Positions 12,450 to 23,272 of a DNA stretch of 64,000 bases are shown piece by piece; positions within the stretch are counted from its first letter, which is position 1, and every line of letters starts with the position of its first letter. Under the pieces are notes generated by a model. It was not told where the DNA came from and did not search any database. It saw only the letters and a program-made list of their open reading frames with translations. Source of the DNA: Volvox africanus (taxonomy: Eukaryota > Chlorophyta > Chlorophyceae > Chlamydomonadales > Volvocaceae); contig BSDZ01000030.1 in the NCBI GenBank assembly GCA_030268105.1, positions 124,001-188,000 on the forward strand, given 5' to 3'. The position numbers were made by a program, and so were the translations under genes.

Positions 12450-13563
12450 TGTAATGCGCTTGCATCGGCTATTTAACCTTATTCAAGGAAAGCACGTGCG
12501 CAGTGCGCGTTCGGCGGCTGTTTGGTACGCCATTCTTACTAATGCTGTGCAGATAACTAACGCCAGCCGCACGGAGCGGGGGTATAGACAGAAGGCCATT
12601 CTATTCAGGAGTGGTCTGAGCAAGGGTTCATCGCCTAAAGGTGTGGAGAGATACTTCCTGCGATGGCATGTCGTACGGCCGCGTACCTTTGTTTGCTGGC
12701 TTCGGCAATTGACCGGGTTGACAAGCGGCCCGAGATACGAGACCTAGACTGAAGTTACTCCTAAGCCATGGATATTGCACCCCTGTCTGCTCCTTCTGTG
12801 CGGTACCTACTGTGCCTGCAAACAAGTGCCGTGATTGCCGTACGCACTTGCCAAGACACTGGATGAACGCTCCCGATAGACTTCTTTCCAGGAAATTCAG
12901 TCAGGAGCCCCAACATCTTCTTCATTGGAATACTCTTGTGTATCGTTTTTGGAACAAGCGAGTTCGAGGCAAACACAGCATCTTTCATAGTGTGTTTCAT
13001 AAAGAAATCCGTACTGCCCTCTTGACTGACTGTACAGGACCCACTTGGGGGTCTATGGTGTTGCAAGGGCTGAGGTGCTGAGGTCCTTGGTTAGACCTAC
13101 CGACTGATTTAGACCTTAAGGGTTGCGTGGATTTCCCGTCGTCTAGAGAAATTTGTATAAGTTCAGCCATGTTTACCTTGGAGGAGCGCTTTAAAGGAGA
13201 TTGGTTGAGCCAGCGTCTTCTTTCTCTACCACGTGAATTCTTGTCTGATGGTGGTAAGCCAGGCGTGAAAATGTGTAGGCACACACATTGGATGGGTATG
13301 CCACAACATGGTACGAGCTATATTCCTGATGTCGATGTACACATCTTCGTTTTCGTCTTGGTGCTTGGGCACTATAGGTTAACCGCCCTAACGGCCGCCT
13401 GAGAGAACAACGCTGGTGTTGTGTTTGCAGTAACACCGATTCCGTTGAGGATGGATTATATCATGTGATGATGGAATGTCCAGCCTACGCTGATATGCTT
13501 CAAATTATGTCGATGCAAGACCATAGTATCCGTGTGAGGCGTTCAGTGAGTACGAATACTTGA
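12450..13563 (+). mobile_element. LINE (non-LTR retrotransposon) 3'-end remnant
   Basis: The 3' end of this stretch translates, from about 13342, as HLRFRLGAWAL, an in-frame stop, then VNRPNGRL and REQRWCCVCSNTDSVEDGLY, HVMMECPAYADM and a TGA at 13561-13563. The order of an LRxG motif, NxxGR, CxxC and ED..H...CP.Y is the usual C-terminal zinc-knuckle region of LINE polymerases in plants and green algae. Upstream, open frames in different phases (12454-12747, 12812-13081, 13127-13402) suggest a 5'-truncated copy broken by frameshifts. No intact reverse transcriptase catalytic motif was found. The exact ends and target-site duplication were not determined. Confidence 0.65.
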
Positions 13564-15553
13564 CTTTGCACTGCTACTCTTCTCTCTTTCCGTTTTTCGT
13601 GTTTTTATGGTGGAAATTTTTATTGCCATCTGATATTTTGTTATCATCTCTCTTGTAACGTTCGCTCGCGCGGCCCTATGAGCCTCCTGGCTTACGAGCT
13701 CTTTTCTAGAGTTTATAACAATCAGACTGACAGACGAAAGTTTATAATCTACCGTAACCTGACAATAGCTTACTAGAATATTTTCATGTTTACGGCATCT
13801 CGCGCTTTGACATTCGGTGGTTCGGACTCTTGGGTTGACATCAAAACACAGTCAGCACTTGCTTTTTATTTTAGAAACGAAAAATATAAAATGTTTTGAT
13901 ATGGTAGGAAATGCGTGATCCTAGTTTGTTATGCCTGCTCTTGTACCTAAATTGTGCACAGAGTTAGGCTTTGGCCCATGACACGCTGTGGCCACTGTCT
14001 AGACGACCATAATGCATGCATGGAGGATAGCAGGTTACTGAACGGCATCCGCCAGCAACCGGTCGGCGGGCAAGCTAAGTGGATATTAAGGTTAAGACGA
14101 GTCAAGGTGTCGCACGTGAAGAAACTTGCGTCCGCCCACCGCTAGGTGACGTGACGAATACTGAAGAACGATGCTGCCAAACCAAGGGAACACTCACCAA
14201 AAGCAATGCACTTCCACCCATATGAGCTTTCGCCCACACAGGTATATATCATGATATGACTGCCCACCCTACACGTCAACGGAGAGCTCCATCACCCCCC
14301 TGCTGGAACCATCAGCCATCAGCAGGCCATCCTTGCGTCTGATCAGGCGTTCGCCAGGAGAGAGCCTTAACAGCCTACTGGCCCGTATCAGCGTTCTTCT
14401 AGGATTGCCTTCCTACTATACAGCCTGTCAATTTTCTCGGGTGGACATAGAAAGCGCCAGGTAGAACCTTAAGAAACTGGCCTATACTGGATAAAAACCT
14501 TAGATAGCCCTATTATTGTTTCAAACACCTCTAGGCTATCCTCCGACGCGAGATAAACCTAAATTGTCCACATGCTGCTACCACGTGTGTGCGCTCGAAA
14601 GCCATACCCATTGTGTTCCACACCAAGCTAACCACATTATTCCACCCGCGCGCATCAGCATTCGACTCTCTGCCTGATGCTTGAGAAGCACCGGCGAGCG
14701 GAAAATTGCGCCCACGACATTGATTGGTACGGAAGAACGCAAGGTTGGTGTCGAGATTGCCCATCCAGCAGCACTCCCAGCAGATCCTTTTGCGCGCTGC
14801 TTCATAGCAGCAGGTCAAAGTAAAAAAGTCATGTATAAGACCAGTCAAGTTTATGAAAAGAAGAAACAATCGTATGAATAAATCCTGCTCTCAGCATGCC
14901 TGCCTAGCCAAAGCAGTTTGTAACTGTAACCGCAGTGGCCAAGAGGCGACGATGTCGATAGCAGACGGCTACTCCTGGAAAATATACAGAGATGCAGTCA
15001 GGAATGCTCAGGACTGGCTTCAACAAAGCAACACCACGCGATGAACCTGCACTGTGCGTGCCCATTGCCCATTGCCTTTGGACAAGATGCGGGCTTTGCG
15101 GTCTTCCGGGTCTTCCAAACTCCAATACAACTCAAAACAAGAACTTCTTCCTTAGATGGCACATGCAAGGATAACCATCCGCCTAAACACTTTATCGTCC
15201 TAATACTAACACACCGAACAGGCCTGACTGAACTGCTTAGAGATTGCCATCTTGCCAAAACACATCTGGATGAGAATCACAAGATTTAAAGGGAACCCCA
15301 CGTACAACAGCTACGGGGTCATGTTAATTTGAAGGAATGGTAAGTAGTCCAACAGCTGCACCTCAGACTGGATGCCCACGACGCGACGGTGGGTTGCCTC
15401 CATAGCTGATAGCTGATAGCACGCGTACGGGACGTACATCACGTGTATGGTACAGTGCACGTATGATCTGGGCGCGTAGGCTGTAGGACTGACGCTGCGC
15501 AGAACCATAGCGCCTCGTTTGCATGAGCTCAGGTAAGCGCAGGTCGGCACCAC
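13564..15553. other. intergenic, no gene recognised
   Basis: The first few hundred bases after the LINE stop may be its 3' tail. A minus-strand open frame at 14531-14869 has no family resemblance that I can name. Nothing else is supported before the 3' end of the pherophorin gene. Confidence 0.4.
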
Positions 15554-15554
15554 G

Positions 15555-15559
15555 TTACA
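15555..15559 (-). promoter_or_regulatory. candidate TGTAA polyadenylation signal for the pherophorin gene
   Basis: TGTAA is the usual polyadenylation signal in volvocine algae. One copy lies on the minus strand about 25 bases after the stop codon. That is very close for a 3' UTR, so the true signal may be further downstream. Confidence 0.25.
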
Positions 15560-15583
15560 CAGAGCCTTTCAACACCATCACCA

Positions 15584-18500
15584 TCACCACGATGATGGGG
15601 GCGGTGTGTCGACGTAGTCTAATGGCGGCGGCGGTTCCCATTCCTCCGTTGCCGCTGGCTTTGGCGGAGCCGATGCCTTGCCCTGTCGTACTTCCAGGTC
15701 CCCCTCTGGAGGCGGCTGTGTTGCAGGTGGTGCGTAGTAGTAATCTGCGGGCGGTGGTTGCCAGGCAGGTGGCGACATGGCTTGCTTAGCAGACCGCTGC
15801 TTTGGCATCGATGGCCCCTTTCCCACGCCTGACGGTTGATAAGGGGGCGCCACCCATGCTTCCTCCGCTGGCGGGAGCAAATGCTGAACTGTCTCCGGGG
15901 GCTGTGAGCCGGTGAATGATGGATTAAGGTCCTGAGCAGTGCGGGTAGCGTAAGGCGGTCGCACCCAGGCAAGGCGAGGTGGGAAGGGCGCCCGCGGACG
16001 CCGGAATGCTGAGGGCTGGATGAGCGGCAGTGGTGACAGAAGCTGTCTCGGTGGAGGGAGATTGAGCTTCTTGGGGCTTGGAGGGGGCCGGGGGCTTGGA
16101 GGCTTCGGGCGGGGTGGGGGCCGGGGGCTAGGGCGGGGGACCGGCGGCTTGGGTGGGTGGGGACTGGGTGGTTTCGGAGGATGGGGTTGGGGTGGGAATC
16201 GCGGGCTGGGCCGTGGCGGAAGCGGGCTTGGAGGTTTGGGTCTGGGAGGTGGAAGAGACACTCGGGGCCCCTGCAGTGGGCGTGTGTTGGGGATGGGTGG
16301 TGGTGGTGGAGGCGTGCGACGGGATGGTGACGGCTGGGCTGCACGAATGGGGATCCGCTTAGAGGGCTTAGGTGGCTGGCGGTTTGGTCTGGGACCTTTG
16401 AGAGGCCGGACACCTCCGTCAGGGTAACGGGTTGAGGGGGGAGGAGGGGCCGATACTCCCCATCCCTTCTGGGGCGGCGGAGGGCTGGCTGAGGGGGGCA
16501 TAGAAAGGGGTGGTTTCGGAGTTGCTTGAGGAGACGGGGAGGATGGTGACCGAGGGCTAAGAGATGCAGCAGCCCATGGTGATGAAATGGCGCTGGAAGG
16601 TAATGGCGGCCATGGTGACGGTGGAGGAGGTGATGGGGGAAGCGGGGAGGGAGGTGGCGGTAAAGGGGAAGGTGGTGGTGGCGGTAAAGGAGGTGGAGGC
16701 GGGGACGGAGGCGGCGCCGGGGAGGGAAGAGAGGGCGGCGGAGGAGGTGAGGGCGGTTGATAGGGGGAGGGAAGTGATGGCGGATACGGAGATGGGAATG
16801 AGAAGGGCTGTGGTGGTGGCGGGAAGGGCAGTGGGAGCGGTGGGGACGGTCGGGGCGGGTATGGTGGAGGTGGATGGGACGGAGATGATGGTGGGGAAGG
16901 CGGTGGCGGCGGTGAAGGAGGGGGTGGCGGTGGTGGCGGTGGTGGCGGTGAGGGAGGTGGCGGCGGTGAAGGAGGGGGTGGCGGTGAAGGAGGGGGTGGA
17001 GATGGTGGCGGTGGTGGCGGTGGTGGCGGTGAGAGAGGTGGCGGCGGGGAAGGAGGGGGTGGCGGTGGTGGCGGTGGCGGCGGGGAAGGAGGGGGTGGCG
17101 GTGGCGGCGGTGGTGGCGATGAGGGAGGTGGCGGCGGTGAAGGAGGGGGTGGCGGTGGTGGCGGTGAGGGAGGTGGCGGCGGGGAAGGAGCGGGTGGCGG
17201 TGGTGGCGGTGAGAGAGGTGGTGGCGGTGACGGAGGGGGTGGCGGTGGTGGCGGTGAAGGAGGGGGTGGCGGTGGTGGCGGTGAGGGAGGTGGCGGCGGT
17301 GAAGGAGCGGGTGGCGGTGGTGGCGGTGAGAGAGGTGGTGGCGGTGACGGAGGGGGTGGCGGTGGTGGCGATGAGGGAGGTGGCGGCGGGGAAGGAGGGG
17401 GTGGCGGTGGTGGCGGTGAGGGAGGTGGCGGCGGTGAAGGAGCGGGTGGCGGTGGTGGCGGTGAGAGAGGTGGTGGCGGGGAAGGAGGGGGTGGCGGTGG
17501 TGGCGGTGGCGGCGGTGAAGGAGGGGGTGGCGGTGGTGGCGGTGAGGGAGGTGGCGGCGGGGAAGGAGGGGGTGGCGGTGGTGGCGGTGGTGGCGGTGAG
17601 AGAGGTGGCGGCGGTGGAGAAGGAGGTGGCGGTGGTGGTGGTGAGGGAGGTGGCGGCGGTGGAGAAGGAGGTGGCGGTGGTGGTGGAGAAGGAGGTGGCG
17701 GTGGTGGCGGTGGTGGCAGTGAGGGAGATGGCGGCGGTGAGAGAGGGGGCGGCGGTGGTGGCGGTGACGGAGGTGGCGGCGGTGAAGGAGGGGGTGGCGG
17801 TGGCGGCGGGGAAGGAGGGGGTGGCGGTGGTGGCGGTGAGGGAGGTGGCGGCGGTGAAGGAGCGGGTGGCGGTGGTGGCGGTGGTGGCGGTGACGGAGGT
17901 GGCGGCGGTGAAGGAGGGGGTGGCGGTGGCGGCGCTGAAGGAGGGGGTGGCGGTGGTGGCGGTGAGGGAGGTGGCGGCGGTGAAGGAGGAGGTGGCGGTG
18001 AAGGAGGGGGTGGAGATGGTGGCGGTGGTGGCGGTGGTGGCGGTGAGAGAGGTGGCGGCGGGGAAGGAGGGGGTGGCGGTGGTGGCGGTGGCGGCGGGGA
18101 AGGAGGGGGTGGCGGTGGCGGCGGTGGTGGCAATGAGGGAGGTGGCGGCGGTGAAGGAGGGGGTGGCGGTGGTAGCGGTGAGGGAGGTGGCGGCGGGGAA
18201 GGAGGGGGTGACGGTGGTGGCGGTGGTGGCGGTGAGAGAGGTGGCGGCGGTGGAGAAGGAGGTGGCGGTGGTGGTGGTGAGGGAGGTGGCGGCGGTGGAG
18301 GAGGTGGCGGTGGTGGTGGAGAAGGAGGTGGCGGTGGTGGCGGTGGTGGCAGTGAAAGAGATGGCGGCGGTGAGAGAGGGGGCGGCGGTGGTGGTGGTGA
18401 CGGAGGTGGCGGCGGTGAAGGAGGGGGTGGCGGTGGCGGCGCTGAAGGAGGGGGTGGCGGTGGTGGCGGTGAGGGAGGTGGCGGCGGTGAAGGAGGGGGT

Positions 18501-21500
18501 GGCGGTGGCGGCGCTGAAGGAGGGGGTGGCGGTGGTGGCGGTGAGGGAGGTGGCGGCGGTGAAGGAGGGGGTGGCGGTGGTGGCGGTGGTGGCGGTGAGG
18601 GAGGTGGCGGCGGTGAAGGAGGGGGTGGCGGTGAAGGAGGGGGTGGAGATGGTGGCGGTGGTGGCGGTGGTGGCGGTGAGAGAGGTGGCGGCGGTGAAGG
18701 AGGGGGTGGCGGTGGTGGCGGTGGCGGCGGGGAAGGAGGGGGTGGCGGTGGCGGCGGTGGTGGCGATGAGGGAGGTGGCGGCGGTGAAGGAGGGGGTGGC
18801 GGTGGTGGCGGTGAGGGAGGTGGCGGCGGGGAAGGAGGGGGTGGCGGTGGTGGCGGTGGTGGCGGTGAGAGAGGTGGCGGCGGTGGAGAAGGAGGTGGCG
18901 GTGGTGGCGGTGGTGGCAGTGAGGGAGATGGCGGCGGTGAGAGAGGGGGTGGCGGTGGTGGCGGTGACGGAGGCGGCGGCGGTGAAGGAGGGGGTGGCGG
19001 TGGCGGCGGGGAAGGAGGGGGTGGCGGTGGTGGCGGTGAGGGAGGTGGCGGCGGTGAAGGAGCGGGTGGCGGTGGTGGCGGTGGTGGCGGTGAGAGAGGG
19101 GGTGGCGGGGAAGGAGGGGGTGGCGGTGGTGGCGGTGAGGGAGGTGGCGGCGGGGAAGGAGGGGGTGGCGGTGGTGGCGGTGGTGGCGGTGAGAGAGGTG
19201 GCGGCGGTGGAGAAGGAGGTGGCGGTGGTGGCGGTGGTGGCAGTGAGGGAGATGGCGGCGGTGAGAGAGGGGGTGGCGGTGGTGGCGGTGACGGAGGTGG
19301 CGGCGGTGAAGGAGGGGGTGGCGGTGGCGGCGGGGAAGGAGGGGGTGGCGGTGGTGGCGGTGAGGGAGGTGGCGGCGGTGAAGGAGCGGGTGGCGGTGGT
19401 GGCGGTGGTGGCGGTGAGAGAGGTGGTGGCGGGGAAGGAGGGGGTGGCGGTGGTGGCGGTGGCGGCGGTGAAGGAGGGGGTGGCGGTGGTGGCGGTGAGG
19501 GAGGTGGCGGCGGGGAAGGAGGGGGTGGCGGTGGTGGCGGTGGTGGCGGTGAGAGAGGTGGCGGCGGTGGAGAAGGAGGTGGCGGTGGTGGTGGTGAGGG
19601 AGGTGGCGGCGGTGGAGAAGGAGGTGGCGGTGGTGGTGGAGAAGGAGGTGGCGGTGGTGGCGGTGGTGGCAGTGAGGGAGATGGCGGCGGTGAGAGAGGG
19701 GGCGGCGGTGGTAGCGGTGACGGAGGTGGCGGCGGTGAAGGACGGGGTGGCGGTGGCGGCGCTGAAGGAGGGGGTGGCGGTGGTGGCGGTGAGGGAGGTG
19801 GCGGTGGTGAAGGAGGGGGTGGCGGTGGTGGCGGTGAGGGAGATGGCGGCAGTGAAGGAGGGGGTGGCGGTGGTGGTGGTGAGGGAGCTGGCGGCGGAGC
19901 TGGCGGTGGTGGCGGTGGTGGTGGTGATGGCGGTAACGGAGGTGGCGGCAGTGAAGGAGGAGGTGGCGGTGGTGGCGGTGGCGGCAGTGGGGGAGGTGGT
20001 GGGGGTGGTGGCGGTGGTGGCGATGATGGTAGGAAGGGCGGTGGGAGGGAAGGAGGGGATGGCGGAGGTGGCGGCGGTGAAGGAGGGGGTGGCGGTGGCG
20101 GCGCTGAAGGAGGGGGTGGCGGTGGTGGCGGTGAGGGAGGTGGCGGCGGTGAAGGAGCGGGTGGCGGTGGTGGCGGTGAGGGAGGTGGCGGCGGGGAAGG
20201 AGGGGGTGGCGGTGGTGGTGGTGAGGGAGGTGGCGGCGGGGAAGGAGCGGGTGGCGGTGGTGGCGGTGGTGGTGGTGAGGGAGGTGGCGGCGGTGAAGGA
20301 GGGGGTGGCGGTGGTGGTGGTGAGGGAGATGGTGGCGGTGAAGGAGGGGGTGGCAGTGGTGACGGTGGTGGTGGTGAGGGAGGTGGCGGCGGTGAAGGAG
20401 GGGGTGGCGGTGGTGGCGGTGAGGGAGCTGGGGGCGGAGCTGGCGGTGGTGGCGGTGGTGGTGGTGAGGGAGATTGTGGCGGTGAAGGAGGGGGTGGCGG
20501 TGGTGACGGTGGTGGCGGTAACGGAGGTGGCGGCGGTGAAGGAGGAGGTGGCGGTGGTGGCGGTGGCGGCAGTGGGGGAGGTGGCGGTGGTGGCGATGGT
20601 GGCGGTGAAGGAGGGGGTGGCGGTGGTGGCGATGATGGTAGGAAGGGCGGTGGGAGGGAAGGAGGGGATGGCGGTGGTGGCGGTGGTGGTGGTGAGGGAG
20701 GTGGCGGCGAGGAGGGAAGTGATGGCGGGGAGAGCAGTGCTTGCGGGTATGATGGTGGAGGTGCTGATGGAGAAGGAGGTAACGGCGGTGAAGGAAGTGG
20801 TGGTGGTGGTAGCGGTGAGGACAGTGGGGGCGGTGTGGGAAGTGATGGCAGGGACGGAGGTGGTGGTCTGGAGGGCGGTGGTGCCGGTGAGGGCGGTGGT
20901 GGCGGGGATGGCTGTGGGGCTGGTGAGGGCGGTGGCGGCGGGGATGGCTGTGGTGCTGGTGAGGGCGGTGGCGGCGGGGATGGCTGTGGTGCTGGTGAGG
21001 GCAGTGGCGGCGGGGATGGCTGTGGTGCTGGTGAGGGCGGTGGCGGCGGGGATGGGTGTAGTGCTGGTGAGGGCGGTGGCGGCGGGGATGGCTGTGGTGC
21101 CGGTGAGGGTGGTGGCGGCGGGGATGGCTGTGGTGCTGGTGAGGGCGGTGGCGGCGGGGATGGCTGTGGTGCTGGTGAGGGCAGTGGCGGCGGGGATGGT
21201 TGTGGTGCTGGTGAGGGCGGTAGTGGCGGGGATGGGTGTAGTGCTGGTGAGGGCGGTGGCGGCGGGGATGGGTGTAGTGCTGGTGAGGGCGGTGGCGGCG
21301 GGGATGGGTGTAGTGCCGGTGAGGGCGGTGGCGGCGGGGATGGCTGTGGTGCCGGTGAGGGCGGTGGCGGCGGGGATGGCTGTGGTGCTGGTGAGGGCGG
21401 TGGCGGCGGGGATGGCTGTGGTGCCGGTGAGGGTGGTGGTGGCGGGGATGGATGCGGTGCTGGTGAGGGTGGTGGTGGCGGGGATGGATGCGGTGCTGGT

Positions 21501-22985
21501 GAGGGAGGTTGAGGCGGAGAAGGAGATGAAAGCAAAAGCCTTGGAGGCGGCGACAGGGGTGCTGGGGGAGGCGGAGAGCGAGGTCGGGGGGATAAGGGAA
21601 GGGGAGCTGTAGGAATACGGAAAGGTTGAGAGGTTGGTCGCGGTGGAGCAGGTGATGATGCAGCAGGAATTGGTTTGGATGCTGATGCAAGGGCAGTAGG
21701 AGGTTGCGGTAACGGCGGTGGAGGGGGACTGAGTAATGGCGGTGTACGTCTGGGTGATGGTTGTAATGGAGGACTGGGAGGTGGTGGAGGCCTGGGACGG
21801 TTCAGGTCAGGTGGCGGCTCCGGCCGTTTCGACAGTTGGCTCGGGGTGCCCTTAGATTGTACAGGGACTGGTGGCTGGGACCTGGGAGACTGTTTTGGTG
21901 GAGGCGGTGACACTATCGGGGGAGGGCTGGGGGCTGGTCGACGGTTTAGTGGTGACTTTGCAGTTGGTAGTTGGTCAATAACCACCGCGGGAGCGGTTCT
22001 CGAGCTTTCAGTTGGCGTGGAGGTGCCTACTGGACAGGTATTACAACACATATACCAGCCGTCAGCATTGGCCTCATTGACAGCGAATCGGCAGCCAGCT
22101 TTGGATGAAGGTATGCCTGGTCGGCAGAAGTCCGTCCAATCCGCACAAGCCTTTCGAAGTTCAAAACAGACCTGCAGCGTCAGAAAGGTCGGGATGGGCA
22201 CGTCTTGGTTCCATGGCACGCAGGGCCAGCTGTCACAAGTCTCGTGTCTGAGTCCAAAATCTGGTGATGAAAAACAGGGTGATGAAAAACATGGTGATCC
22301 TTGTTTATTAGCTTACAGTAAAGGAGCGGAAAGTATGGTCAAATGACCTTAACCCTGGACCAGGGGGCCTTTCGGACAGTAGTAGCAGTTGAGTGCCGAA
22401 AAGGCCTCTCCAGATCCTGGGAAGGTGCTTCTTGCATGCACCCTTGATCATGGAAGCGTGTGCCGTACGTATACGACTGCTAGAGTGTGTTGACACGTGT
22501 CGTTTTACCAGTACGGTTGGAGGAAATTGTGACATATGCTATTGCAGTGCAGCCAGAACCCGGGGGCTAACTACTAACGACGCCATTTTTTTGCAGATGG
22601 TAGACATATCGAACACTCTTTTTTTGGTTTACGTTACGACCTAATCTCAGATTTCAACGGACCGCCTGAGGTGACGTTGATGCGCCCGCGTTCGTCCTAC
22701 AGGGCAGCTGGCGAAGTAAGTTAGTGAAGTAAACCCACCTCCAGACTGTCGGCGCTCAAACCCAGAGTGGTCATGTCGTAGATTGAGAGACCAACATCTG
22801 ACGGGACGCCATCCGAATACTGCAGCGGGTAATTCACGAATGGCCGTACCTGCGGTGTCCACGGACCATCACCCACAGAGTGTTCAGCCGGTGTGTGTGT
22901 GTGTGTGTGCTTGTGTTTGTGTGTGTGTGTGCTTGTGTTTGTGTGTGCTTGTGTGTGCTTGTGTGTGTTTGTGTGTGCTTGTGTG

Positions 22986-23018
<33 letters not shown>

Positions 23019-23192
23019 AAGCGCGTGTGCGTGTGATGCAGATTTTGATACCCTGCCATGGACTTCAGTTTAAGAAGATTGCAATTGGCTGACGAAACAG
23101 TTCCCGAAAAAAATGATTTTCGCGGAGAATGGATTCCCTGAATCCAGTGCACGGAGAGATGGTTTAAACATGCATGCTCTTCATCCACCCCC

Positions 23193-23272
<80 letters not shown>

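Noticed and set aside
16564..21612. Plus-strand open frame of about 1,680 codons
   Set aside because: Antisense shadow of the Pro/Ser rod; composition follows directly from the complement of CCN/TCN codons.
15619..21690. Minus-strand His/Arg/Leu-rich open frame of about 2,020 codons
   Set aside because: It is the rod read one frame off. The true frame is fixed by the pherophorin domain and its splice phases.
22172..22219. Extension of the pherophorin last exon to a start at 22219
   Set aside because: That start is GTG. A strong acceptor (ctttctgacgctgcag) at 22172-22173 joins in phase to the exon ending at 22739 and completes the pherophorin domain.
22652..22705. Possible extra exon coding [19 protein letters not shown]
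   Set aside because: It has an acceptor and a donor, but it breaks the direct join of the conserved domain from the exon ending at 22739 to the exon starting at 22171. It could at most be an alternative exon.
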